From 73-13 sp035556075 (GTDB taxonomy: Bacteria > Actinomycetota > Actinomycetes > Actinomycetales > Microbacteriaceae), in the NCBI GenBank assembly GCA_035556075.1, contig DATMFQ010000006.1, positions 124,001 through 188,000 on the forward strand: DNA of 64,000 nucleotides, given 5' to 3'. A program made the translations under genes and the position numbers. Below, in pieces: positions 15,695 to 24,078 of this stretch. A model generated the notes under the pieces. It did not search any database. It saw nothing but the letters and a program-made list of their open reading frames with translations, and had not been told where the DNA came from. Positions within the stretch are counted from its first letter, which is position 1; every line of letters starts with the position of its first letter.

Positions 15695-16690
15695 ATGGTT
15701 GATCTCGCACAGCACGACCTCTCGCACCTGGGTGCGGTCGAGCTCTTCACCCCGAAGTTCGAGGAGAGCCGCTGGTTCTTCGAGGAGCTGCTCGCGATGC
15801 GCGTCGTCGCGGAGCAGGGCGACTCGATCTACCTGCGCTGCTGGGACGAGTACGAGCTGTACACGATCAAGCTCACCGCGAGCGACACGAACGGCGTCGG
15901 CCGCACGCTGTACCGCGCGGGCTCGCCGGAGGCGCTCGAGCGCCGGGTCGCCGCGATCGAGAAGGCCGGGCTCGGTAAGGGCTGGCGCGAGCCGGAGGTC
16001 GGCGTTGGCCGCTCCTACGAGTTCGAGGACCCGGACGGGCACCTCATGGCGCTCTACTACGACACCGAGTTCTACACCCCGGACGACCTGGACCGCCCGG
16101 CGCTGAAGAACCAGGCGGCCCGCTTCCCCGGCAAGGGCGTCAACGCCCGTCGGCTCGACCACATCAACTACCTCGCGTCGGACGTCGACGCGGTCGGCGA
16201 GTTCTGGCGGGACGTGATGGACGCGCGGGAGTCCGAGCGGGTACGCCTCGACGACGGCCGCCACGCGGCGTGGTGGTTCCGCTTCCACCAGAAGTCGTAC
16301 GACGTCGTGTACTCGGATGACTGGTCGCGCCAGCGCGGCCGCTTCCACCACATCGCCTTCGCGCCGGACACCAGGGAGGACATCCTCAAGGCGGCGGACA
16401 TCATGCTCGAGAACGGCGTGTACATCGAGTACGGCCCCTACAAGCACGCGATCAACCAGACGTTCTTCCTGTACGTCTGGGAGCCGGGCGGGAACCGGAT
16501 CGAGTTCGCGAACGCCGGTGCGCGGCTCATCCTCGCCCCCGACTGGCCGGTCGTGCAGTGGTCGCAGGCGGAGCGGGCGAAGGGCCAGGCGTGGGGCATG
16601 AAGACCGTCGCCACCTTCCACACCCACGGCACCCCGTACGTCGAGAACCAGGAGCAGATCGACGCGGACGCGCTCGCGGGCAAACACTGA
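15695..16690 (+). CDS. Type I (VOC-fold) extradiol ring-cleavage dioxygenase, catechol 2,3-dioxygenase-like
   Basis: 331 aa, two VOC modules. Active-site residues line up with XylE at a constant small offset: His156 (LDHINYL), His219 (FHHIAF), His251 (YKHAINQ), Tyr260 and Glu270 (YVWEPGGNRIE), matching XylE His153, His214, His246, Tyr255 and Glu265. It should be an Fe(II) extradiol enzyme. It lies 29 bases after galD with its own AAGGAGG site. Gallate and protocatechuate 4,5-cleavage is normally done by unrelated type II LigAB-like enzymes, and none is present in this window, so this protein is the candidate ring opener for gallate or a methylgallate. Fold and metal site are sure; substrate is inferred from the operon. 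Confidence 0.85.
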   Translation: MVDLAQHDLSHLGAVELFTPKFEESRWFFEELLAMRVVAEQGDSIYLRCWDEYELYTIKLTASDTNGVGRTLYRAGSPEALERRVAAIEKAGLGKGWREPEVGVGRSYEFEDPDGHLMALYYDTEFYTPDDLDRPALKNQAARFPGKGVNARRLDHINYLASDVDAVGEFWRDVMDARESERVRLDDGRHAAWWFRFHQKSYDVVYSDDWSRQRGRFHHIAFAPDTREDILKAADIMLENGVYIEYGPYKHAINQTFFLYVWEPGGNRIEFANAGARLILAPDWPVVQWSQAERAKGQAWGMKTVATFHTHGTPYVENQEQIDADALAGKH

Positions 16691-16704
16691 GCGCCGCCGA
16701 CGCG

Positions 16705-17826
16705 ATGGTGGCCGTCGGCGACGCCGCCGCATGGTCGGAGGCGCACTGGTCGGCGCGCATGCGCGCGGATTTCCCGTATCGCCCCAGCCGCGTGTACCTC
16801 GAGTCGGCCGGTGCCGGGCTGCCCGTGCCCGGGGCGGCGGAGGCGGCCGCCGAGCACTTCCGGGAGCTCGGGCGGCTCGGCGCGAAGGGGCAGCCGGGGT
16901 GGCACGAGCGCGCCGCCCGCCTGCGCGAGCGCACGGGGGAGTTCCTCGGCGTGGCCGCCTCGGAGGTCCAGTTCTTCCGCGGCACGAGCGAGCTGCTCAT
17001 TCTCGCCGCGGCGAGCATCCGCTGGCGTCCGGGTGACGAGATCGTCGTCCTGCAGGACGACTTCCCCTCGGTCCGGCTGCCGTGGGCGCAGGCGGAGGCG
17101 GCCGGTGCACTCGTGCGCTGGGTCGAGCCCGGCGATCGGGAGGCGCGTACCGAGCAGTTGCTCGCGGCGATCACGCCGCGGACCCGGGTCGTGGCGGTCA
17201 CGCACGTGCACGCGACGACGGGGACGCGGGTGGACCTCGGCCGGCTCGGCCGGGCGTGCCACGAGGTCGACGCGCTGCTCCTCGTCGACGGCATCGAGGC
17301 ACTCGGCGCGGTGCCGGTCGACCTCGAGCACGTCGACGTCTACAGCGCGGCGGTCTTCAAGTGGCTGCTGTCCGGGATGGGGCTTGGGGTCGGCTATGTC
17401 AGCCCGCGGGCGCGCGAGGCGATGACCCCGGTGAGCCGCGGCTATCGCAATCCGCCGCCGAGCGACCGGCTCGAGTACATGGAGCCGCCGTTCCCGCTGC
17501 TCGACGTGTTCGCCCGGACGCTCGAGTACGTGGGCGAGCTGGGCTGGTCCGCGGTGCACGCGCGCGTTGATGCGCTCGCCGCATCGGTGCGGCACGTGCT
17601 CGCCGAGGCCGGTCTCGAGATCGTCACGCCAGCGGATGCGCGGGCCGGCATCCTCAGCGCCCGGCACGCGGACGCGGGCGGTCTCGTCGACGAGCTCGCG
17701 GCGCGCGGCATCGACGTCATGCACAAGTTCGGGCTGCTGCGCGTCTCGCCCCACTTCTACAACACGCACGAGGACGTCGAGCGCTTTGCCGCCGCCCTCG
17801 ACGAGGGGCTTGCCGCGCGTCGCTAG
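16705..17826 (+). CDS. Class V PLP-dependent aminotransferase/lyase-like protein (A)
   Basis: 373 aa from ATG 16705, 14 bases after the dioxygenase gene, so it is the fifth gene of the gal operon. Fold-type I features: VYLESAGAGLPVPGAA, LLLVDGIEALGAVPVDLEHVDVYSAAVFKWLLSG with the Asp that contacts PLP and Lys of FKWL as Schiff-base lysine. There is no active-site Cys loop of the SufS/IscS type. It is a homologue of the convergent neighbour (B): both share GYRNPPPSDRLEY/SYRNPPPSDRLDY and HFYNT/HCYNT. Class V proteins include isopenicillin-N epimerase-like lyases, kynureninases and aminotransferases. Activity unknown. Confidence 0.75.
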   Translation: MVAVGDAAAWSEAHWSARMRADFPYRPSRVYLESAGAGLPVPGAAEAAAEHFRELGRLGAKGQPGWHERAARLRERTGEFLGVAASEVQFFRGTSELLILAAASIRWRPGDEIVVLQDDFPSVRLPWAQAEAAGALVRWVEPGDREARTEQLLAAITPRTRVVAVTHVHATTGTRVDLGRLGRACHEVDALLLVDGIEALGAVPVDLEHVDVYSAAVFKWLLSGMGLGVGYVSPRAREAMTPVSRGYRNPPPSDRLEYMEPPFPLLDVFARTLEYVGELGWSAVHARVDALAASVRHVLAEAGLEIVTPADARAGILSARHADAGGLVDELAARGIDVMHKFGLLRVSPHFYNTHEDVERFAAALDEGLAARR

Positions 17827-18944
17827 CGGCCGAGCTCGTCGAGCACCTCCGCGAACTGCACCGCGAAGCGCCGGATCTCATCCCGCGTGTTGTAGCAGTG
17901 CGGGGAGATGAGGGTGCGGCCCTCCTTGTCCGAGACGGAGATCTGCCGCGCCTGCATCGCCGCTGCCACGGCGGCCGAGTTCGGCACCTCGAGGCTGACG
18001 ATCCCCGCCCGCCGATCGAGGGGGGTCAGCGGGCTGATCCCGAGGTCCGCGAGGTCCTCGAATGCGGCCGCGGTGAGGAGCTCGACGCGCCCGTGGACGA
18101 CGTCCCAGCCGAGCTCCTCGAGATAGGCGAGCGAGGCGTCGAGCACGTAGAGCCCCGGAAGGTTCGCCGCCGTGTAGTCGAGCCGGTCGCTCGGTGGGGG
18201 ATTCCGGTAGCTGCGGAAGACGGGATTCAGACGCGACCGGGCGCGCTCGCCCACGACGCCGACCGCCGTCCCGAATCCGGACAGCAGCCACTTGAAGACT
18301 CCTGCGCCATACACATCGACGTCGGTGAGGTCGACCGGGACCGCGCCGAGGGCCTGGATGCCGTCGACGACGAGGAGCGCGTCGACCTCGCGGCAGGCCC
18401 GGCCGATCCGCTGCAGGTCGAGTCGGACGCCGGTCCACGGGTGGACGTGGGAGATCGAGACGATGCTCGTGCGCTCCGTAATCGCCTCGACGAGCCGGTC
18501 CTCGCGCTCGGCGGGATCGGCGACGTCGAGCTGGACGAGCCGCGCCCCGGCGGCGGCCTGGCGCTGCCAAGGCAGCACGTTGCACGGGTACTCGTCGGCA
18601 AAGCCGAGGATCTCCTCGCCGCCTCGCCAGGGGACGCTCGCGGCGACGAGATTGACGATCTCGCTCGTGCTTCGGAAGAAGCCGATCTCCTCCCGGGCGA
18701 CACCCAGGAGCCGGCCGAGTCGATCCCGCACGCTCGTTTCGACGCCGCGCCACGAGGGCCACGCGTCGCAACCGCGTCGGGCGACCTCGCGATAGTACGT
18801 GCCCGCGGCGACCGCGGCGCCCGGCACCGGCAGGCCCGTGCCGGCAGATTGCAGGTAGGTCCAGCCGTCCTCGACGGCGAAGTCCGCGGCGAGGCGCCGC
18901 TCGAGCTCCGGGTCGTCGAGGCGGCGCACCGTCGACGGCGTCAC
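17823..18944 (-). CDS. Class V PLP-dependent aminotransferase/lyase-like protein (B)
   Basis: 373 aa from GTG 18942-18944, overlapping the ridA stop (GTGA). WTYLQSAGTGLPVPGAA, LLVVDGIQALGAVPVDLTDVDVYGAGVFKWLLSGFG (PLP Lys), RSYRNPPPSDRLDY. It matches protein A over nearly its full length and has the same number of residues, so the two arose by duplication. Their stops overlap tail to tail in the palindrome GCTAGC, which provides TAG on both strands. It forms an operon with RidA, an enamine/imine deaminase, suggesting that it generates a reactive enamine. Substrate unknown. Confidence 0.75.
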   Translation of the reverse strand: MTPSTVRRLDDPELERRLAADFAVEDGWTYLQSAGTGLPVPGAAVAAGTYYREVARRGCDAWPSWRGVETSVRDRLGRLLGVAREEIGFFRSTSEIVNLVAASVPWRGGEEILGFADEYPCNVLPWQRQAAAGARLVQLDVADPAEREDRLVEAITERTSIVSISHVHPWTGVRLDLQRIGRACREVDALLVVDGIQALGAVPVDLTDVDVYGAGVFKWLLSGFGTAVGVVGERARSRLNPVFRSYRNPPPSDRLDYTAANLPGLYVLDASLAYLEELGWDVVHGRVELLTAAAFEDLADLGISPLTPLDRRAGIVSLEVPNSAAVAAAMQARQISVSDKEGRTLISPHCYNTRDEIRRFAVQFAEVLDELGR

Positions 18945-19351
18945 TGGACCGCGGTCGCCTCGAACTCGACGAGCATGTCGGGGTGTGCGAGGCTCGTGAC
19001 CCCGAGCAGCACCCCCGGCGCCTTGCAGCCGACCTTCGCGAGGTACTCGGTGACGGCGGCGTTCGCCGTGGCGCGGAACTCGTCGAGGTGACTGGCGACG
19101 ACGTACCAGTTGAGGCGGACGACCTGGTGCCATTCGTACCCGGCCTCGGCGAGGGCGACCCCGGTCTTCTCGAGCGCGGCGATCGACTGCGCGGTGACGT
19201 CGCCGATGTGGAGCGCCGCGCCGCCGACCTGGGTCGCCGTCGTGCCGGACAGCCAGAGGATCTTCGTCCCCGTGGACTCGATCCCACCCTGCAGGTAGGC
19301 GCGCTGGTCGTCACCGGGCCAGGGGGCGATGATTCGACGGTCACTGCTCAT
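18941..19351 (-). CDS. RidA-family (YjgF/Rid) enamine/imine deaminase-like protein
   Basis: 136 aa from ATG 19349-19351. The Rid fold is visible: LWLSGTTATQVGGAALHIGDVTAQSIAALEKTGVALAEAGYEWHQVVRLNWYVVASHLDEFRATANAAVTEYLAKVGCKAPGVLLGVTSLAHPDMLVEFEATA. The usual catalytic Arg of archetypal RidA (in 'pARs.v.V..LP') is replaced here: the segment reads APGVLLGVTSLAHPDMLVEFE. It is therefore more likely a divergent Rid subgroup that may not be a 2-aminoacrylate deaminase. Coupled translationally to PLP protein B. Confidence 0.75.
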   Translation of the reverse strand: MSSDRRIIAPWPGDDQRAYLQGGIESTGTKILWLSGTTATQVGGAALHIGDVTAQSIAALEKTGVALAEAGYEWHQVVRLNWYVVASHLDEFRATANAAVTEYLAKVGCKAPGVLLGVTSLAHPDMLVEFEATAVQ

Positions 19352-19561
19352 GGCGGTCCTCCTCGACACGACGGCACGAGACAGTGCCGATGGCTCACCT
19401 CGCGAAGCTACGGACTTCCCGACGCCCAAACAACTCGGCCTTCCAGGCGGCGGAAATACGGTTCGCCCCGCGGCGGCCGGGCCGTGCTCCGGGGCGCGAG
19501 TTCACGCATGCATCCGTGTGCCGTCAGCCACCAGCCAGTCGGATCTGCTTGCATGAGGGGC

Positions 19562-20488
19562 ATGTCTCATCGTGACGCGGAGTATCCGCGGCCCGATCAC
19601 GTCCTGGTCCACATCAGCGACACGCACCTCCTCGGCGGCCAGGCCCGGCTCTATGACCGGGTCGACAGCACCGCCCGGCTGCGCGAACTCCTCGCCGCTC
19701 TCGAATCGACCGGCCGGCGCCCCGCCGCGATCATCTTCACCGGTGACCTCGCCGACCGCGGCGAGCCCGATGCCTACCGGGCACTCGCCGACCTCGTCGA
19801 GCCCGTCGCCGACCGCCTCGGGGCCCGGATCATCTGGGCCATGGGCAACCACGATGATCGAGCGGCCTTCCGCGCCGAGCTCCTCGGTGAGGCGCCGACG
19901 ACGGGACCGATCGACCGGGTGCACTGGATCGGCGGGCTTCGGATCATCACGCTCGACACGAGCGTGCCCGGCGTTCACCACGGCGAGATCGACGACGCGC
20001 AGCTGACCTGGCTCGCTGCGCAGCTCGCCGACACCGCGATCGACGGGACGATCCTCGTCATGCACCACCCGCCGGTGCCAAGCATCCTCGACCTCGCGGT
20101 GTCCGTCGAGCTGCGGGACCAGTCGCGCCTCGCGCGCGTGCTGCGCGGCACCGACGTCCGCGCCATCCTGGCGGGGCACCTGCATTATTCCTCGACGGCG
20201 ACCTTTGCTGGGATCCCCGTGTCGGTCGCCTCGGCGAGCTGTTATACGCAGGATCTGCTCGTGCCGGCGGGCGGGACGCGGCCGCGAGACGGTGCCCGCG
20301 CATTCAACATCGTCCAGGTCTATCGCGACACCGTGCTGCACTGTGTCATCCCGCTTGAGGCGACAGAGGCGCTCGGGCACGTCGACGCCGCCGAGAGCGC
20401 CCGCCGCCTCGCGGAGCTCGGCATCCGGATCCCGTCAGCCACCGAGGTCGATCCGCCGACGCGCCCGCTCGAGCTCGTCAGGACCTGA
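19562..20488 (+). CDS. Calcineurin-like phosphoesterase, CpdA/Icc type
   Basis: 308 aa from ATG 19562. All five metallophosphoesterase motifs are present in order: DTHLLGG, GDLADRGEP, MGNHDDR, VMHHPPVP and LAGHLHYSS. Class III cyclic-nucleotide phosphodiesterases (CpdA, Rv0805) have this arrangement, but many members act on other phosphodiesters. It stands alone between the divergent ridA and the convergent Stealth gene. cAMP hydrolysis is a reasonable but unproven reading. Confidence 0.85.
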   Translation: MSHRDAEYPRPDHVLVHISDTHLLGGQARLYDRVDSTARLRELLAALESTGRRPAAIIFTGDLADRGEPDAYRALADLVEPVADRLGARIIWAMGNHDDRAAFRAELLGEAPTTGPIDRVHWIGGLRIITLDTSVPGVHHGEIDDAQLTWLAAQLADTAIDGTILVMHHPPVPSILDLAVSVELRDQSRLARVLRGTDVRAILAGHLHYSSTATFAGIPVSVASASCYTQDLLVPAGGTRPRDGARAFNIVQVYRDTVLHCVIPLEATEALGHVDAAESARRLAELGIRIPSATEVDPPTRPLELVRT

Positions 20489-20504
20489 GCCAGCGCGCTG
20501 TCGC

Positions 20505-22061
20505 TCAGGCGTGCTCCCACGGCGCCGCGACGGGGAAGTAGCGATCGAGGAATTCGGTGACCAGCGGGATCCTCGCCTCCTCGGTGATCTCCGGCTCGGT
20601 GCCGTCGTTAAGACAGAACATGTCGTACTCGCGGCGGCGTTCGACCCGCCGCAGCTGCGCCGCGGTGTCGGCGAGCGTCGTCTCGATGTAGCGAACACGC
20701 AGGTCGGTCTGCGTCACCGCGCGCCCGGTGAAGAGCGCGTAGTAGTGGTAGAGCGAGTTCGTGACCGAGATATCGGACGGGGAGCGGAAGGGGGATCCGG
20801 CGGTGCGCGCGAATTCGTCGGGGAACGCCGCCTCGAGCTCGGCCATGACGCTGCGCCGCAGCGGTGCCGGGCAGTGCTCGAGGTGGCGGGTGATGAGCCG
20901 GCCGAAGCGCTCACGCAGCAGTGCGCGGTTGACGCGCATCGCGTTGTCGTGGCCGGTGCGCTCCGGTCCGGTCTCGCCGAGCCCGATGCGCACGGTCGCC
21001 TCGACGAAGCGCGTGATGCCGCCGGGCGAGAAGAACATCGCGGGGGTCACGGGTCGACCAAAGAACATGTCGTCGTTCGAGTAGAGGAAATGCTCGGCGA
21101 GCTCGGGGATGTGGTGCAGCTGTGCCTCGATGGCATGTGAGTTGAAGGTCGGCAGCGCCTCAGGGTCCGTGAAGAACTCCGAGCTGCGGACGATGCGCAC
21201 CCCGGGATGCTCGGTGTTCAGCCACGCTGGTGCGGGGGAGTCGGTCGCGATGAAGATCCGGCGTACCCAGGGGGCGAATGCGTGGACGCTGCGGAGGGCG
21301 TAGCGCAGTTCGTCGATCTGGCGGTAGCGGGCAGCGCTGACGTCCGCCGGGTTGAGGCGCCGCTGGGCGAGCCGGGCAGCGCGGCGGGCATGGTACTCGG
21401 GGTCGTCGCCGTCGACCCAGGAGAAGACCATATCGATCGGGAAGTGCACGTCATCGGCGTGGTCGTCGAACATCCCAGCAAGGCTCGGCCACCGTCCGCC
21501 GTGCTGTTCGACCATGGTGATGACCGCGTCATCACGGGCGATGCGCCGCCGGGTGAGCGCATTCGCCCGCGGTGCGACGATCTCCTCCTCACCGAAGTCC
21601 CACAGCTCGAGACGGACCGCGGCCTCGGGCAGGCGCCAGCCAGCGCGGCTCGCGCGCACCCGCCGCCGGAAGAGGAGGAAGAGCTGGGCATCCTCACCCG
21701 GGAGCGTCCCGAGTGCGAGCAGGCGCTCGGCGCGCTGGCCCGGTCCGTCGACACGGGCGTAGAACGGCTCCGCGGCGAAGGCGGTCGCGAGCGCGGTCTC
21801 GAGCGCACCTCTCGCCGATGCGTCGACGGCGATGATCGGCCGATCGTCGTCGCCGCGCACGAGCAGGTAGCCGAGCGCGGCCGTCTCGAGCGCGGCACGC
21901 ACGAGCCGGAGGTCGGCGGCCATGGCGTCCGTGCGGGTGCGACCGGGCTCGGCGAGCGCGAAGCGTCCACCATCGCGGACGAGGTCATCGCGCTGCAGGA
22001 GGTGCTGCAGGCGTGCGTCGGGGTGCTCGCGGCCAACTGTCGCTGCTGCGGCACCCGTCAT
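20505..22061 (-). CDS. Stealth-family sugar-phosphate transferase (capsule-type)
   Basis: 518 aa, GGAGGG ribosome site 5 bases from ATG. Stealth conserved regions appear in the C-terminal half: CR1 IDMVFSWVDGDDPEY, CR2 RYRQIDELRYALRSVHAFAPWVRRIFIATDSPAPAWLN followed by NSHAIEAQLHHIPELAEHFLYSNDDMFFGRP, CR3 near RTGHDNAMRVNRALLRERFGR and CR4 with MFCLND. The first 190 residues are a variable N-terminal extension. Stealth proteins transfer hexose-1-phosphate in capsule or wall glycopolymer synthesis. No other glycan genes are nearby, so it is a solitary copy, and its glycan is unknown. Confidence 0.85.
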   Translation of the reverse strand: MTGAAAATVGREHPDARLQHLLQRDDLVRDGGRFALAEPGRTRTDAMAADLRLVRAALETAALGYLLVRGDDDRPIIAVDASARGALETALATAFAAEPFYARVDGPGQRAERLLALGTLPGEDAQLFLLFRRRVRASRAGWRLPEAAVRLELWDFGEEEIVAPRANALTRRRIARDDAVITMVEQHGGRWPSLAGMFDDHADDVHFPIDMVFSWVDGDDPEYHARRAARLAQRRLNPADVSAARYRQIDELRYALRSVHAFAPWVRRIFIATDSPAPAWLNTEHPGVRIVRSSEFFTDPEALPTFNSHAIEAQLHHIPELAEHFLYSNDDMFFGRPVTPAMFFSPGGITRFVEATVRIGLGETGPERTGHDNAMRVNRALLRERFGRLITRHLEHCPAPLRRSVMAELEAAFPDEFARTAGSPFRSPSDISVTNSLYHYYALFTGRAVTQTDLRVRYIETTLADTAAQLRRVERRREYDMFCLNDGTEPEITEEARIPLVTEFLDRYFPVAAPWEHA

Positions 22062-22115
22062 TGCACCCTCCGTCGGGAGTCTAGCCGTGACGGGATGACC
22101 CGCGAGTTGCGGGGC

Positions 22116-23225
22116 TCAGTCGCCCCACACCTCGTTCGCGATCGCCACGATCTCGCGGATCTTCGCCCACTGCTGGTCCTCGGTGAGCTCGTTGCCCTCC
22201 TCGGTGGAGGCGAAGCCGCACTGCGGCGAGAGCGCGAGCTGCCTGAGCGGTGCGAAGGTCGCCGCCTCGGTGATGCGCGCCGTGATGTCCTCGCGAGACT
22301 CCAGGTCGCCCGACTTGCTGGTGACGAGGCCGAGCACGACCGTCTTGTCGCCCTCGGGGAGGAACCGCAGCGGCTCGAAGCCACCCGCCCGGTCGGTGTC
22401 ATACTCGAGGAAGTAGCCGTCGTAGTTCGTGTCGGCGAGCATCTGCTTGGCGACGGGCTCGTAGCCTCCGGTCGCGATCCAGGTCGAGCGGAAATTGCCG
22501 CGACACACGTGCGTCGTGATGGTCATGTCGGCGGGCTTCGTCGCGAGGACGGCGTTGAGCACGGCGGCGAAGCGGTCGGCGACGCCGTCCGTGTTGATGC
22601 CGCGCTCACGGCCGCGCTCGAGCTCGACCTCCGAGCAGAGGTAGGCCCAGGCGGTGTCGTCGAACTGGAGGTAGCGGATGCCCAGGTCGTAGAACGCCGT
22701 GACCGCCTGCTGATAGGCGACGATCGCGTCGACGAGGATGTCCTCGGCGCGCTCGTAGACGGGCGTGCGGATCGAGTTCTGCTCGAGGCGCCAGTACAGG
22801 ACCGTCGGCGCCGGGATGGTGAATTTCACGGTTGCGCCGTCGGCGTGCTCGAGCAGGTACTTCGCGTGCTCGAGGAATGGGTGGGCCGGGTTCCACTGGA
22901 TCCGATCGGTGATCGCGAGTTCGACGGGCTTCGGCTGGTGGCCCTGGAAGGGGAAGGAATGATCCGACTTCACCTTCTGGATGTTCGTGAGCCCGTCGAA
23001 GAAGTCGTAGTGCCACCACTCGCGACGGAACTCACCATCGGTCACGAGCTGCAGCCCCGCGGCACGCTCCTTCGCGATGAGATCGAGGATCTCGCGGTCC
23101 TCGACCGCGGTGAGCTCGGCGTCGCTCAGCTCACCGGCCTCGTGCGCGGCGCGGGCCTCGTGGATCGCGTCAGTGCGGAGGAAGCTGCCGACGACGTCGG
23201 CGCGGTAGGGCGGGTTGTGGCTCAT
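22116..23225 (-). CDS. Cobalamin-independent methionine synthase-like methyltransferase (single MetE C-domain, YxjG type)
   Basis: 369 aa, equivalent to one MetE catalytic barrel: YRADVVGSFLRTDAIHEA at the start, TDGEFRREWWHYDF, zinc ligands HVC (TTHVCRGNF, near residue 240) and a distal Cys (LSPQCGFASTEEG). MetE-like proteins of this length transfer a methyl group to homocysteine or another thiol, some from methyl-THF and some from other donors. Located beside ligM3, metF and purU, it could draw off the methyl-THF made during O-demethylation. I see no SAM or B12 riboswitch upstream. Methyl donor and acceptor are unproven. Confidence 0.82.
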   Translation of the reverse strand: MSHNPPYRADVVGSFLRTDAIHEARAAHEAGELSDAELTAVEDREILDLIAKERAAGLQLVTDGEFRREWWHYDFFDGLTNIQKVKSDHSFPFQGHQPKPVELAITDRIQWNPAHPFLEHAKYLLEHADGATVKFTIPAPTVLYWRLEQNSIRTPVYERAEDILVDAIVAYQQAVTAFYDLGIRYLQFDDTAWAYLCSEVELERGRERGINTDGVADRFAAVLNAVLATKPADMTITTHVCRGNFRSTWIATGGYEPVAKQMLADTNYDGYFLEYDTDRAGGFEPLRFLPEGDKTVVLGLVTSKSGDLESREDITARITEAATFAPLRQLALSPQCGFASTEEGNELTEDQQWAKIREIVAIANEVWGD

Positions 23226-23391
23226 CGGATGGGCCCTTTCGTCTGCGTCCAGTGATTCGACCGGGCTCGGCCTGAAGGATGCGGTGCCGGCGGGCTCGCC
23301 TCCGCGTTGCGAGAATCCAGTTTAGCGACGTCGGTGCCGTATGACGGCAGATGACGCCCGTTGAGCAGGAATGCGGGGGCCGAGACGCCGG

Positions 23392-23970
23392 TCAGTACAG
23401 CTCGTCGATGAGGCCGAGCCCCCGCTTGGCCCAGGCGATCTCGGCGTGCCCGCGGTCGACGAGGCCCTCGTAGGCGAAGCGGCGGAATGCGGCGATGCGG
23501 CGGGATTCCTCCGGGGGCTTGCCGGCGAGGCGGGTGCTGAGCACGGGGGAGGTGGACTGGTCGATCTGGTCGATCTGGCCCTGCCACTGCTCGACGAGGT
23601 CTTCGTAGCGCGCGATGTGGTCGGTGAGGGTGCGGCGCGCGGATTCCTGGTCAGCCCATTCGAAATAGGCAGCCTTGAGGTGGGCGACGTCGCGGTCGAG
23701 CGCGTACTTGAGCGGGGTGCGCATCCAAGTGCGCAGCGCCTCGAGCCCGGCCTCGGTCGGGTGGTATACGCGCTTCTCCCCGCGGCCGCCATCGTCGACC
23801 GCCTCGGCCTCGACGAGGCCTTCGGCCTCCATTTTGCGCAGCTCCGGGTAGATCTGGGAGTCAGGTGCGTGCCAGACGTGCCCGACGGAGGATTGGAAGC
23901 GTCGGGAGATGTCGTAGCCGGTCATCGGTGCCGAGGTGAGCAGCGCGAGCAGCGCGTTCCGCAGCGACAT
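23392..23970 (-). CDS. PadR-family repressor, probable VanR-like regulator of O-demethylation
   Basis: 192 aa from ATG 23968-23970, chosen over a GTG six bases upstream because AAGGAGG lies 5 bases before this ATG. Residues 1-85 are the PadR winged helix (NALLALLTSAPMTGYDISRRFQSSVGHVWHAPDSQIYPELRKMEAEGLVEAE), residues 95-190 the Vir_act_alpha_C helical dimerisation domain. Length and domain layout fit C. glutamicum VanR. It lies just downstream of ligM3, and the region has two VanR-like operators (13031-13054, 27328-27351). The expected ligand is vanillate, ferulate or syringate. Regulator-operator pairing is inference from motif shape. Confidence 0.88.
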   Translation of the reverse strand: MSLRNALLALLTSAPMTGYDISRRFQSSVGHVWHAPDSQIYPELRKMEAEGLVEAEAVDDGGRGEKRVYHPTEAGLEALRTWMRTPLKYALDRDVAHLKAAYFEWADQESARRTLTDHIARYEDLVEQWQGQIDQIDQSTSPVLSTRLAGKPPEESRRIAAFRRFAYEGLVDRGHAEIAWAKRGLGLIDELY

Positions 23971-24003
23971 GGGCACCTCCTTAGTTCAGGCGTGTCGAAA
24001 CGT

Positions 24004-24065
24004 ATTCAGGCCCGGAGGGAGCGTCGGCCGGTCGCACCGACGTCCACTCCGCTCCGGGCCTGAAT
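24004..24065 (-). terminator. Large stem-loop between ligM3 and padR
   Basis: ATTCAGGCCCGGAG (24004-24017) and CTCCGGGCCTGAAT (24052-24065) are exact complements, enclosing a second hairpin (CGTCGG...CCGACG). It starts 14 bases beyond the ligM3 stop and separates metF-purU-ligM3 from padR, so it is probably the operon terminator. Confidence 0.72.
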
Positions 24066-24078
24066 GGTGGGTGTTGGG

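Noticed and set aside
15695..16690. Glyoxalase I or fosfomycin-resistance VOC protein
   Set aside because: The length of 331 residues, the two-module layout and the complete set of XylE catalytic residues at a constant offset indicate an extradiol dioxygenase.
14924..16732. 602-codon minus-strand frame opposite galD and the dioxygenase
   Set aside because: No domain content and complete overlap with genes supported by catalytic motifs and ribosome sites.
16705..18944. The two class V proteins as SufS/IscS cysteine desulfurases
   Set aside because: They lack the mobile loop with the persulfide cysteine, have no suf or isc neighbours, and a genuine NifS-like desulfurase lies at 40892-42064.
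23226..23391. SAM or cobalamin riboswitch before the MetE-like gene
   Set aside because: The gap shows no recognisable aptamer core and only a short leader before a plain ribosome site.
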